Positions 10,806 to 18,256 of a DNA stretch of 64,000 nt are shown here, piece by piece. Location: NCBI GenBank assembly GCA_965200355.1, contig OZ241351.1, positions 806,001 through 870,000 of the forward strand. The letters run 5' to 3'. This stretch comes from Bin18 sp965200355. Lineage in GTDB: Bacteria; Desulfobacterota; Binatia; Bin18. The first letter of the stretch is position 1. Each line of letters opens with the position of its first letter. The translations under genes were made by a program, and so were the position numbers. The notes under the pieces were generated by a model. It had not been told where the DNA came from and searched no databases. It saw nothing but the letters and a program-made list of their open reading frames with translations.

Positions 10806-12644
10806 ATGAAGAGTATTGTGTTGGTGAAGCAGGTGCCCGTGGTTTCGGCCATGAAGCTCGACCCAGAAACAAAAACCCTCCAGCGTGAGGGCGTGCCGTC
10901 CGAGGTCAGTTCGTTCGATATCCGCGGGTTATTAAAAGCGCTGGAACTGCGGGACGAACACGGCGGAGAAGTGGTGGCGCTGACAATGGGACCGCCCCAG
11001 GCCGAGGAGGCACTGCGGTATTGCCTGGCGCTGGGAGCGGACCGGGCCGTGCATCTGACGGACCGGGCTTTTGCCGGGGCCGATACGCTGGCGACCGCCC
11101 GCACTTTAGCCTTGGCCTGCGCCCAAGAAGGCTACGACCTGATCCTGTGCGGTCGGCATAGTACCGATGCGGAAACCGGCCAGGTTGGACCGGAGCTGGC
11201 CGAGTTGCTTGATATTCCCCAGGTGACGGGCGTGGCCGCCTTAACGCTTGACACAACCGGGCAGACCATCCGGGTTGAACGAGAGACCGGTAGTGGGTTT
11301 GACACGCTCGACTGCCCCCTGCCGGCCCTGGTGTCGGCCACTGAAGACCTGGCGCCGGAACGTTTCCCCAGGAAAGCCGAGCGACAGGCCGCCCAAGAGC
11401 AGCCGGTGGAGACGCTGACAGCCGCCGACCTGTCAGCCGACCCGGCGCAATGTGGGGCCGCCGGCTCGCCGACTTGGGTGGAGTCGGTCCAAATGGTTGA
11501 AGACCGTCGTGACAGTCGGGTGCTTGCCGGGGAATTACCCGAGCAGGTCGAGACCCTGGTCCAAGCCCTCTTGGACCGCGGGCTGTTTGGTACGTGGACA
11601 GACAATGGGAGCGCGGTCGAAAAGAAAGTCCGCCGCGTTGCCCCCGAGCCGGGGAAGGCCGTCTGGGTTGTGGCGGAAACCTTGGGCGATACGCTCCGCC
11701 CGGTCAGTTTTGAATTGCTGGGAAAAGCGGTTGAACTATCGGCCCAGTACGGTGGCGAGGTGGGGGCTGTTGTGATCGGTGGTGGACGCGACGCCCATAC
11801 CGCCTCTTTAGCCGCGTCCGGGGCCGATGTGGTCTACCGGGCGGATGAGGCCCGTCTCGCGGTCTATGACACCGACCTATATGCCGCCCTGCTGAGTCAG
11901 GCGATTCAGACCCATCAACCGCAGGTGGTACTGCTCGGCTCAACGGCGATAGGCCGTGACTTGGCCCCGCGGGTGGCGGCGCGGCTCGGCCTGGGCCTCA
12001 CCGGCGACTGTGTAGATTTGGCCGTGGATAATCAGGAGCGTTTGCTGCAACTCAAGCCGGCGTTTGGCGGCAATATCGTTGCGCCGATTCTGTCGAGAAC
12101 CACACCCGCAATGGCCACGGTCCGCCCTGGTATGCTCTCCCCCTCTCAGCCCGTGACCGACCGTCAGGCCCGGGTGGAACAACTGACGCTGGCGCCGGCT
12201 GTCCAGAGCCGGGTGCAACTGGTATCACAAACGGGTGCCGACGCGGCCAAAGCCGCGGCCCTGGACGCCGCAGACATCGCGGTTGGGGTCGGGAAAGGCA
12301 TCGGCGGGCCGGAGAATCTGCCCGTGATTGAACAACTGGCTGCGGTATTAGGCGGGGCCCCGCTGGCTTCGACGCGGGATATTTCGGACCTGGGCTGGCT
12401 GCCCCGGCAACATCAGGTTGGTATCACCGGTCGGGCCATCGCGCCGAAGCTCTATTTTGCCATTGGTATCCGAGGCGCGTTTGAGCATATGGTTGGTTTG
12501 CGCAAGGCCGGGACCATCGTGGCGATCAACCGGAAAGCGAAAGCCCCGATATTCAAAGCTGCCGACCTCGGCATTGTTGGCGACTATGCCGTCGTTGTGC
12601 CGCTCTTGACCGCGGCCTTACAAAAGGCAAAGGCTGAGCGGTAA
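10806..12644 (+). CDS. Fused electron transfer flavoprotein, EtfB-EtfA in one chain
   Basis: 612 residues from ATG 10806, which has GGGAGGGGG just upstream. Residues 1 to about 250 are ETF beta: KSIVLVKQVP at the start, the AMP-site region around DLILCGRHSTDAETGQVGPELAE, and VSATEDLAPERFP. From about 285 onward it is ETF alpha: a Rossmann-like half (AVWVVAETLGDTLRPVSFELL), then the FAD domain with GVGKGIGGPENLPVIE, QVGITGR, LYFAIGIRGAFEHMVGL, IVAINRKAKAPIF and GIVGDY. ETFs shuttle electrons from acyl-CoA or other dehydrogenases to a quinone reductase. A single-chain ETF is uncommon; no ETF-quinone oxidoreductase or acyl-CoA dehydrogenase is in the window. The frame is continuous, so this is not a stop-loss artefact visible here. 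Confidence 0.92.
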   Translation: MKSIVLVKQVPVVSAMKLDPETKTLQREGVPSEVSSFDIRGLLKALELRDEHGGEVVALTMGPPQAEEALRYCLALGADRAVHLTDRAFAGADTLATARTLALACAQEGYDLILCGRHSTDAETGQVGPELAELLDIPQVTGVAALTLDTTGQTIRVERETGSGFDTLDCPLPALVSATEDLAPERFPRKAERQAAQEQPVETLTAADLSADPAQCGAAGSPTWVESVQMVEDRRDSRVLAGELPEQVETLVQALLDRGLFGTWTDNGSAVEKKVRRVAPEPGKAVWVVAETLGDTLRPVSFELLGKAVELSAQYGGEVGAVVIGGGRDAHTASLAASGADVVYRADEARLAVYDTDLYAALLSQAIQTHQPQVVLLGSTAIGRDLAPRVAARLGLGLTGDCVDLAVDNQERLLQLKPAFGGNIVAPILSRTTPAMATVRPGMLSPSQPVTDRQARVEQLTLAPAVQSRVQLVSQTGADAAKAAALDAADIAVGVGKGIGGPENLPVIEQLAAVLGGAPLASTRDISDLGWLPRQHQVGITGRAIAPKLYFAIGIRGAFEHMVGLRKAGTIVAINRKAKAPIFKAADLGIVGDYAVVVPLLTAALQKAKAER

Positions 12645-12658
12645 ACGGGTCCTGGGCT

Positions 12659-12674
12659 GGGAGCCGAGGCTCCC
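12659..12674. terminator. Hairpin between convergent genes
   Basis: GGGAGC, loop CGAG, GCTCCC: a perfect 6-bp stem (or 7 bp with a 2-nt loop) in the 32 nt between the stops of etfBA and the minus-strand gene ending at 12677. No T-run follows on either strand. A bidirectional transcription stop is the simplest reading. Confidence 0.45.
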
Positions 12675-12676
12675 CC

Positions 12677-12997
12677 TTACGCCGCCCACCAACGTGGGAT
12701 GCGCGGCGACTCCACAGAGAAATACAGGGCCTGGATTCTCCGTGGGTCGAGCGCCAAGTGCTGGCAGACCCACAGGAAGCTGAACGGACTCTCATCTTTT
12801 GAGAAAAACCATCTCCGGTCCAACTCAAACTGGGGCAGAAACATATTGTTACCCTTCCGCACTAAATCCCGTACCACAAAGGCATCGGATAACACGTTAC
12901 GGAGGAGCGCTTTGAATGGGTTGTATGACGAATAGCGCGGCTGCTGCTCGCCACCTTCCACATCCACCATCATCATATCCACAGCAGCATACATCAT
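12677..12997 (-). CDS. Small conserved-looking protein, unknown function
   Basis: Up to 106 residues. The first 20 are Met-rich (MMYAAVDMMMVDVEGG) with no clear ribosome binding site, so the true start may be a later ATG. The body NPFKALLRNVLSDAFVVRDL, then RRWFFSKDESPFSFLWVCQHLALDPRRI, recalls a small family found in deltaproteobacteria-like genomes that ends in a helix-turn-helix-like SFxxVCxxLxLDPxxI segment; this match is from memory. It lies downstream of sigZ on the same strand, about 130 nt away, and converges on etfBA. No function can be assigned. Confidence 0.55.
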   Translation of the reverse strand: MMYAAVDMMMVDVEGGEQQPRYSSYNPFKALLRNVLSDAFVVRDLVRKGNNMFLPQFELDRRWFFSKDESPFSFLWVCQHLALDPRRIQALYFSVESPRIPRWWAA

Positions 12998-13127
12998 AGC
13001 TACAGCTTACTAGCTACTAGTAGAGATTTTGCAACCCCCTCGGACTCTTTCTTCCGTTATTTTTTCGTGGCCGCCCTTGCTCTCGCATGAGGCACAGCCC
13101 CGCTATTGCACCGGGAGCAGAGCCGTC

Positions 13128-13727
13128 TCAGCCCCGTTCTGCCGCGCTGGCGAGTTTTCCGCAGCACGCTGTACACCTGCGCCGTGGCTGGTAATCAACG
13201 ATATTGCCGCGCCGGTCAAGCTCAAAATGGCAACACTCCAGCAGCAGGTCTTTCAGCTTGTCTCGGCCGCGTTGGACGCGGGACTTGGCCCCGGACAGCG
13301 ACAAGTCCAAGCGTGCGCCGACCTCGCCCTGGGTCAGTCCTTGGAACTCTGCCAGTTCTATGGCCTCACGATACCGTGGGGCTAACTGTTGGGTGAGACA
13401 CCGCAGGCCGGCCGCAATCTCCGCATTATAATTTTCTTCTGCGGGATACTCTTCAGGGCGCGCCGGCGTCTCGTCAGCGTCGGGGGTGAGGCGCTCTTTT
13501 GAGACAAAACCTTTGCGGAAATAATCCCGCAGCGTGTTCTGGGCAATCCGCTGGACCCAGGCGGCCAACCGCTCTTGGTCCTGGAGAGCGGCGAGTCCGT
13601 TGTGGACCCGCACAAAGGTCTCTTGGAGCAGGTCTTCCGCCAAGTGGTCGTTTCTGACGCGGCGACGAAAGAAGGCTCGCAACTGCTGGCTCAGCGCCTG
13701 CCAGGCCTGCTCAGTTGAGACGCTCAT
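13128..13727 (-). CDS. sigZ: ECF RNA polymerase sigma factor, SigZ type, Cys-rich tail
   Basis: 199 residues. Region 2 is at about 10-75 (LAEDLLQETFVRVHNGL, AAWVQRIAQNTLRDYFR). Region 4 is at about 108-162 (LAPRYREAIELAEFQGLTQGEVGARLDLSLSGAKSRVQRGRDKL). A cysteine-rich tail follows: Cys165, 166, 185, 188 and 189 around ECCHFELDRRGNIVDY and RRRCTACC, typical of SigZ-like factors. ATG 13727 has AAGGGGAGA upstream and overlaps the stop of the upstream lyase gene as ATGA, so translation is coupled. No anti-sigma gene is adjacent; the cysteines could sense thiol stress or metals directly (inference). Confidence 0.88.
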   Translation of the reverse strand: MSVSTEQAWQALSQQLRAFFRRRVRNDHLAEDLLQETFVRVHNGLAALQDQERLAAWVQRIAQNTLRDYFRKGFVSKERLTPDADETPARPEEYPAEENYNAEIAAGLRCLTQQLAPRYREAIELAEFQGLTQGEVGARLDLSLSGAKSRVQRGRDKLKDLLLECCHFELDRRGNIVDYQPRRRCTACCGKLASAAERG

Positions 13728-14254
13728 CCTGTCTCCCCTTCCGCACAGCACTCAATTGTACAACCCGAGACAGGCGGTATGGCCTCCCGGCCTGGGGTCG
13801 GGCTCGCTTCGGCACTGCGCGCGCGACTTTTTCTTTCGTAATCCGGGGCATCCGCCTCCAGAACCACAAAAATCTCCCAAGCGTTCCCGTCCGGGTCGGT
13901 CACCCAGGCTTTGTCCTGCACAGCGTAACAACACGAGACAGCCTCCTCCAGCCGGGGGTTGAGCCCTGCGGCCTGCAAGCGGGCGGCAATCTGGGCGACG
14001 GCCTGGGTCGATTTGACCTGCACCCCGAAGTGGGCACTTGGGCCGGGCCGGGTGCGTTGTTCCGCATCGGTATTCAGGGTCAGGTTCACCGGCGGGTCGG
14101 CGACCTCGAATTTCGCATAGCCAGGGCGCGCCTTGGTCGGCTCCTGAGCGAACAGGTGTCGATAGAATGTGGTGGCGCGCTCCGTGTCACGGACTGACAG
14201 CGCGATGTGGACTCGGGTCGGAGTGGCAAAAGCGACCGCAGATTGACCAGTCAT
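13724..14254 (-). CDS. ArsI/CadI-like glyoxalase-fold C-As lyase
   Basis: 176 residues of the vicinal-oxygen-chelate fold. Predicted metal ligands are His16 (VHIALSV), His75 (AHFGVQV) and Glu127 (WEIFVVL). The vicinal pair Cys108-Cys109 in SCCYAVQDKAWVTDPDGNAWE matches the trivalent-organoarsenical site of ArsI, which cleaves the carbon-arsenic bond of methylarsenite. CadI proteins share this pattern, so the substrate could differ. After the fold there is a 40-residue tail ending GCTIECCAEGETG, with three more cysteines (165, 169, 170). ATG 14254 has AAGGAGG at good spacing. The stop overlaps the sigZ start. Confidence 0.85.
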   Translation of the reverse strand: MTGQSAVAFATPTRVHIALSVRDTERATTFYRHLFAQEPTKARPGYAKFEVADPPVNLTLNTDAEQRTRPGPSAHFGVQVKSTQAVAQIAARLQAAGLNPRLEEAVSCCYAVQDKAWVTDPDGNAWEIFVVLEADAPDYERKSRARSAEASPTPGREAIPPVSGCTIECCAEGETG

Positions 14255-14281
14255 AGAAAACCTCCTTCATCTGAGACTATC

Positions 14282-14295
14282 TATACAGACGTATA
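14282..14295. promoter_or_regulatory. Inverted repeat in the arsI/pilV divergent promoter region
   Basis: TATAC-AGAC-GTATA, 5-bp arms around a 4-nt spacer, 28 nt upstream of the lyase start codon. It overlaps where a -10 element for the minus-strand operon could lie. It may be an operator or chance; sigZ or an ArsR-type regulator would be candidate binders. Confidence 0.3.
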
Positions 14296-14358
14296 AGACG
14301 AGGCCAAGGACGCAAAACAGGTCTCACGCAGAGGGGCCGACTCCGCAGGTAAGCCGAA

Positions 14359-14383
14359 CAGCCTCTTGTGAAAACAGAGGCTG
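14359..14383. other. Hairpin in the leader of the minor-pilin operon
   Basis: CAGCCTCT and AGAGGCTG form a perfect 8-bp stem around a 9-nt loop, ending about 33 nt before the pilV ATG and about 8 nt before a GGAGG. No T-run follows, so it is not a classic terminator; it may be an RNA-stability or leader element. Confidence 0.35.
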
Positions 14384-14416
14384 CTCTATAGGAGGATGTA
14401 CCGAGGGGCTGCGTCA

Positions 14417-14778
14417 ATGAAGAAAACGACGGCAATGAATCGTGGCTATTCGCTGCTCGAAATCCTGGTCGCGATGGCGGTGTTTGCGATTGCCGCGCTC
14501 GGGTTGGCGGCTGGCGTGACCACGGTCATTCGGGCCGGGTCCGTCAGTGAGCATGTGACCCAGGCGACCATTTTAGCCCAAGAAAAGCTGGAAGAGTTTC
14601 GCGCGGTTTTTGAGCCGTTGCAGGATGGCCAAGACCCCCCCCACACGCCGGCTATACTCGAAGCTGGCAGGTGACGCCACACGCACCCGAGAACGGGGTC
14701 ACGCGCATTGAGGTCACGGTCTCATGGGTGGCGGCGGGCCCCCGCTCTGTGGCCCTGGTAACGGTGGTGAATCGCTAG
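14417..14778 (+). CDS. pilV: Type IV pilus minor pilin PilV-like, frameshift in a C8 tract
   Basis: Prepilin with a class III leader: basic N-terminus, cleavage site RG|YSLLEILVAM with Glu at +5, then a hydrophobic helix. The first reading frame stops at 14672-14674. Inserting one C (or removing two) in the C8 run at 14635-14642 restores GYTRSWQVTPHAPENG, IEVTVSWVAAGPRSVALVTV and a stop at 14776-14778. This is the normal C-terminal half of PilV (a WQVT strand, then VTVSW and SVALVTV). ATG 14417 has GAGGGG upstream. First gene of the operon pilV-pilW-pilX-fimT-pilD. The homopolymer makes this either a sequencing error or a slippage-prone site. Confidence 0.8.
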
Positions 14779-14790
14779 GGAGCCAGCGGG

Positions 14791-15492
14791 ATGCAGACCG
14801 GCAGCCGTTCCCCCATACCGGGCGGGTCTCGCCAGAGCCGGGGGCCGCTCAGGCTTCAGTGCCCTTCCCCCTGGCGACAGGCCGGCTGGAGCGTGCTGGA
14901 AACGCTGGTCGCCCTGGCCGTCGCCAGTCTTTTTCTGCTTGCCGTCTACGGGTTTTACCGTTTTAATCTTCAGACCCTGAGCGTAGAAACCGCGCGCCTG
15001 CATGTCCGCGAGAGCAGTCGGCTGGGTATTGATTTTTTGGTGAGAGAGATCCGTATGGCCGGCGCCCGCCCGGTCCAGAACGAGGAGTGCGCTGGCTTTG
15101 AACGCCTGCTGAGAGCGGAGGAGCAGGCGCTCTCCTTTCAGTATGATTTTCGTGGCAATCGTCTGGGCAGCCCTCCAGACGGCTGCCCAGACGACCCGAG
15201 CGAACGGGTCACGTATACGTATGATGCTGCGACCCAGATGCTCCGGCGTGCGACCGGGCGCGGCTCTGCCCAGCCTTTTATTGGCAGTATGCCTGCGGAC
15301 GGTTTTCGGTTGTCCTATTTTGACCGGGACGGCACCCCCCTCGCGCCGCCGCTGGAGACGACGGAGCGGGCCGCGGTCTTTTTGATCGACCTTGTGATTC
15401 GCACGGCTCAGCCGCATCCCGACCCGCAGGTAGCCGAGCCGATTAGCGCCAGACTGGGCTCGGCTATCTTTCTGGCCAATCCGCCGAATTGA
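14791..15492 (+). CDS. pilW: Type IV pilus minor pilin PilW-like
   Basis: 233 residues; prepilin motif AGWSVLETLVALAVASLFLL with Glu at +5 after an unusually long, about 32-residue leader, so an internal start is possible. The mature part has YRFNLQTLSVETARLHVRESSRLGIDFLVREIRMAG, typical of PilW N-terminal helices, and a Cys-containing globular domain (NEECAGF, PDGCPDDP) that may form a disulfide. It starts 12 nt after the repaired pilV stop. Minor pilins prime pilus assembly at the inner membrane platform. Confidence 0.82.
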   Translation: MQTGSRSPIPGGSRQSRGPLRLQCPSPWRQAGWSVLETLVALAVASLFLLAVYGFYRFNLQTLSVETARLHVRESSRLGIDFLVREIRMAGARPVQNEECAGFERLLRAEEQALSFQYDFRGNRLGSPPDGCPDDPSERVTYTYDAATQMLRRATGRGSAQPFIGSMPADGFRLSYFDRDGTPLAPPLETTERAAVFLIDLVIRTAQPHPDPQVAEPISARLGSAIFLANPPN

Positions 15493-15518
15493 GCCGTCCG
15501 GGCTTCCAGCCGTATGCC

Positions 15519-16943
15519 ATGCAACGTCTTCGTCCATTCTGCCGGCGTGGGGTCTTGTCTTCAGAGCGCGGGGTTGTCTTGCTGACCACCCTCATCCTGC
15601 TGACCCTGCTGGCCGCCATTGGAGGCAGTAGAACCATACTCAGCCGGCTGGACCTGTTGATCTCGCAGAATCTCAGGAGCGGGGTCCAAGCGTTCTGGCT
15701 CGCCCAGGCCGGAGCCGAAGTGGGCAAGAACTGGCTTGAAACCAATTTGCCAGGAGGAAGCTTTCCGGTCACGCTCGGGCCGCAAACCCTTGGCGAGGGC
15801 ACCTACACGGTCCAGATTGAGGAGCTTGAGGCGTGGCGCTACCGGATTACCGCAACAGGGCTTGGGGCGGAGGCGTCCCGTCGGGTGGTGGAAGAAGTGG
15901 TCGCCCTTCCCCCATTTACGCCCTTTGGGGTGGTCTCTCATCTCGGCACGGGGCTCCAGCCAGGTTTTACTGACCCGACCACCAGCCCGGCCGGGTCGGG
16001 GCAGCGTATTCCAGACTTCAGCATAGACGGCAGAAATCACGACCTCGCCGGCGACCTGTCGTCTGGCTGTGCGGATATTGCTCCCTTTGCGGTGAGTCAA
16101 ACCCAGGCCCAGACCGCGCTTATCACCGCCCAGAACACGCTCAAACAAGGCATTGTCACCCGGGCCAATCGCTTGTGTCGGGCCGATGGCGGCAGTACGG
16201 CCCTTGGCGGCTGTCTCCCTGGCCTGGCGTGGGTACGCGGGCCGGCTGTGCTGCCGCGTTTTGACCCTGGGCCGTGTGGGGCGGCGGAACCGAACTGTTT
16301 CCTCGGCCTGGATTTGTCTGCCCCAGCACTGCGCGCCACGGCCCAGCCGGTCCATGTCCACCTGCCGGCGGCCCCGGACGACCGCGGGCCGTTTACTCCC
16401 CTGTCGGCCACCACCCCTTTCGCCGCTCTCTTAGCCGACGAAGAGCAGCGCCGGCTCCAGACGGCCCTCGTCGAGATACAGGAGCAGATCCCCCGGCTGC
16501 CGCCAGAGCAGGTCTTGGAGATAGCGGACGCGGCTGGGCCGGGCACCCATACCTATGGAACGACCGCCCAGCCGCGCGTGACCCAGATTCAGCCTGACCC
16601 CAGCGCCCTCCGGCTGGAGCACAATGCGCGGGTCACTGGGGCGGGTATTCTGATTGTCCCGCGGGTGGTGCTGCTCAATAATGTGACGTTCCAGTGGCAG
16701 GGCCTGGTCGTGATTACGGGTGAGGGCGCGCTGCGGGCTGACGGTCCGCAGGTGTGTGGCCAGATTCTTGGGGCCGTGCTGGTCCAAAACAGTGGGACCT
16801 CGGGCCGAAAACTTGATTTTGGTCGAGTCCAGCCCGGCAGCGGCTGCGCCCCGCTTGCGGTGAACTATAGCTGTGAGGCGGTGATGCGGGCGCTCGTGCT
16901 ATTGCAGCGGACCGTGTCCTGGACGGAGCAGTTTGATGCCTAG
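15519..16943 (+). CDS. pilX: PilX-like pilus assembly protein
   Basis: 474 residues from ATG 15519, or 484 from TTG 15489, which would overlap the pilW stop. N-terminus RGVVLLTTLILLTLLAAIGGSRT is the PilX type of hydrophobic segment, followed by LDLLISQNLRSGVQAFWLAQAGAEVGKNW, the PilX_N signature. The large C-terminal part is Cys-containing, includes a beta-rich stretch (ARVTGAGILIVPRVVLLNNVTFQWQG) and looks like an adhesin-type domain. It is far longer than the typical PilX of about 200 residues. The 3' end overlaps fimT by 8 nt. Confidence 0.78.
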   Translation: MQRLRPFCRRGVLSSERGVVLLTTLILLTLLAAIGGSRTILSRLDLLISQNLRSGVQAFWLAQAGAEVGKNWLETNLPGGSFPVTLGPQTLGEGTYTVQIEELEAWRYRITATGLGAEASRRVVEEVVALPPFTPFGVVSHLGTGLQPGFTDPTTSPAGSGQRIPDFSIDGRNHDLAGDLSSGCADIAPFAVSQTQAQTALITAQNTLKQGIVTRANRLCRADGGSTALGGCLPGLAWVRGPAVLPRFDPGPCGAAEPNCFLGLDLSAPALRATAQPVHVHLPAAPDDRGPFTPLSATTPFAALLADEEQRRLQTALVEIQEQIPRLPPEQVLEIADAAGPGTHTYGTTAQPRVTQIQPDPSALRLEHNARVTGAGILIVPRVVLLNNVTFQWQGLVVITGEGALRADGPQVCGQILGAVLVQNSGTSGRKLDFGRVQPGSGCAPLAVNYSCEAVMRALVLLQRTVSWTEQFDA

Positions 16944-17418
16944 CCAGGACTCCCCTGGATTTTCCCTGCTGGAACTCCTGCTGGTCCTCGCCCTGCTGGG
17001 CATTCTGACGGGGATAGCCACGCTCCAACTCGGGCCACTCCTCCAGCGGGTTGCGGTCAATAGTGGCGTGCGACAGGTGGCCGCTGACCTGCAACTCGTG
17101 CGGATGCAAGCCATTGCCCAGAACCGCCGCTTACGGGTGACGTTCCAGGTCGGCTCCGACACCTATCTCGTCGAAAAAAGAGCAAACGGAGGCTGGCAGG
17201 GGCATCGGCTGCACAGTCATGACCAGACCGAACCGGCAACCGGCAGCATACGCTTGCCAACGAATGTGACCGTCTCTGCCGCGAATTCTCGCGGTGATGT
17301 GATTTTTATTCCCCGCGGTCATGTCGATGGCGGCATGACCCTCACACTGGCGTCTGTTGACGGCGCGTTCTCAAAGCGCCTGGTGATTAATCTTGCCGGT
17401 CGGGTCCGAATCGACTAG
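16936..17418 (+). CDS. fimT: GspH/FimT family pseudopilin
   Basis: 160 residues. Prepilin motif PGFSLLELLLVLALLGILTGIA with Glu at +5, followed by the GspH domain (RQVAADLQLVRMQAIAQNRRLRVTF, FIPRGHVDGGMTLTL, KRLVINLAGRVRI). ATG 16936 lies inside the end of pilX, indicating coupling. Minor pilin or pilus-initiation component. Confidence 0.85.
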   Translation: MPSQDSPGFSLLELLLVLALLGILTGIATLQLGPLLQRVAVNSGVRQVAADLQLVRMQAIAQNRRLRVTFQVGSDTYLVEKRANGGWQGHRLHSHDQTEPATGSIRLPTNVTVSAANSRGDVIFIPRGHVDGGMTLTLASVDGAFSKRLVINLAGRVRID

Positions 17419-17428
17419 ACTACGCTGC

Positions 17429-18214
17429 TTGTTTCCCCTTGATCCCCCATCGCTGTTTGTTGGCCTGGTTGCTGGTGCCTGTGGTGCCTGTGTGGGGAGT
17501 TTTCTGAATGTCTGTATCTATCGTCTCCCCCGTGAGGAGTCGGTCCTCTTCCCAGGTTCCCACTGTCGCAGCTGTGCTGCGCCCCTGGCGTGGTACGATA
17601 CGATTCCGCTGTTCACCTATGTGGTTCGACGCGGCCGGTGTCGGGTGTGTGGGGCTGACTTTTCTGTCCGCTACTTCTGGGTCGAATTGTTGACCACGGC
17701 GCTGGCCGTTCTGCTGCTGGCCCGCTTTGGCGTCAGTCTGGTGACGCTGGGCTATTTCGTCTTTGCCGCGGCCTTGGTTGTGATCGCGTTTATTGATGTG
17801 GACCAGGCCATGATTCCTGATGTCATGAGTCTGCCCGGTATTGTCCTCGGCCTGCTCTTCTCCCTAGTCTCTCCCCAGGTGACGTTCGGAGAGTCGCTCG
17901 CCGGCGCCGGACTTGGCGCCGGCGTCCTGCTGGCCGTGGCGTTCGGGTATTGGGTCGTGACCAAACGCGAAGGCATGGGCGGGGGGGATGTCAAACTCTT
18001 GGCCATGATTGGCGCGTTTCTGGGCTGGCGCGCCATCCCTTTTACCCTGCTGGTGGCTTCCTGCACCGGCTCGGTGGTCGGGATTGGCCTGATGATACGG
18101 TGGCGGACCGACGCCAAACTTGCCCTCCCGTTCGGTCCGTTTTTAGCGTTTGGGGCAGGATGTTATGTCTTCATAGGCGAATCTCTGCTCGCCTGGTATC
18201 TCGGCCCCCGCTGA
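17429..18214 (+). CDS. pilD: Type IV prepilin leader peptidase/N-methyltransferase PilD
   Basis: 261 residues if TTG 17429 is used; this places GSFLNVCIYRLP about 22 residues from the start, as in the family. A TTG at 17393 is an alternative. The cytoplasmic zinc domain has CRSC and CRVC; the aspartic-protease motifs are DVDQAMIPD and GMGGGDVKLLA (GxGD). Several hydrophobic segments follow. It cleaves the leader of the four prepilins encoded just upstream and N-methylates the new N-terminus. Closing gene of the operon. Confidence 0.92.
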   Translation: MFPLDPPSLFVGLVAGACGACVGSFLNVCIYRLPREESVLFPGSHCRSCAAPLAWYDTIPLFTYVVRRGRCRVCGADFSVRYFWVELLTTALAVLLLARFGVSLVTLGYFVFAAALVVIAFIDVDQAMIPDVMSLPGIVLGLLFSLVSPQVTFGESLAGAGLGAGVLLAVAFGYWVVTKREGMGGGDVKLLAMIGAFLGWRAIPFTLLVASCTGSVVGIGLMIRWRTDAKLALPFGPFLAFGAGCYVFIGESLLAWYLGPR

Positions 18215-18256
18215 CCCACCCGCGGCTGTGGACACCGTAAAAAGGACGACCACCTG

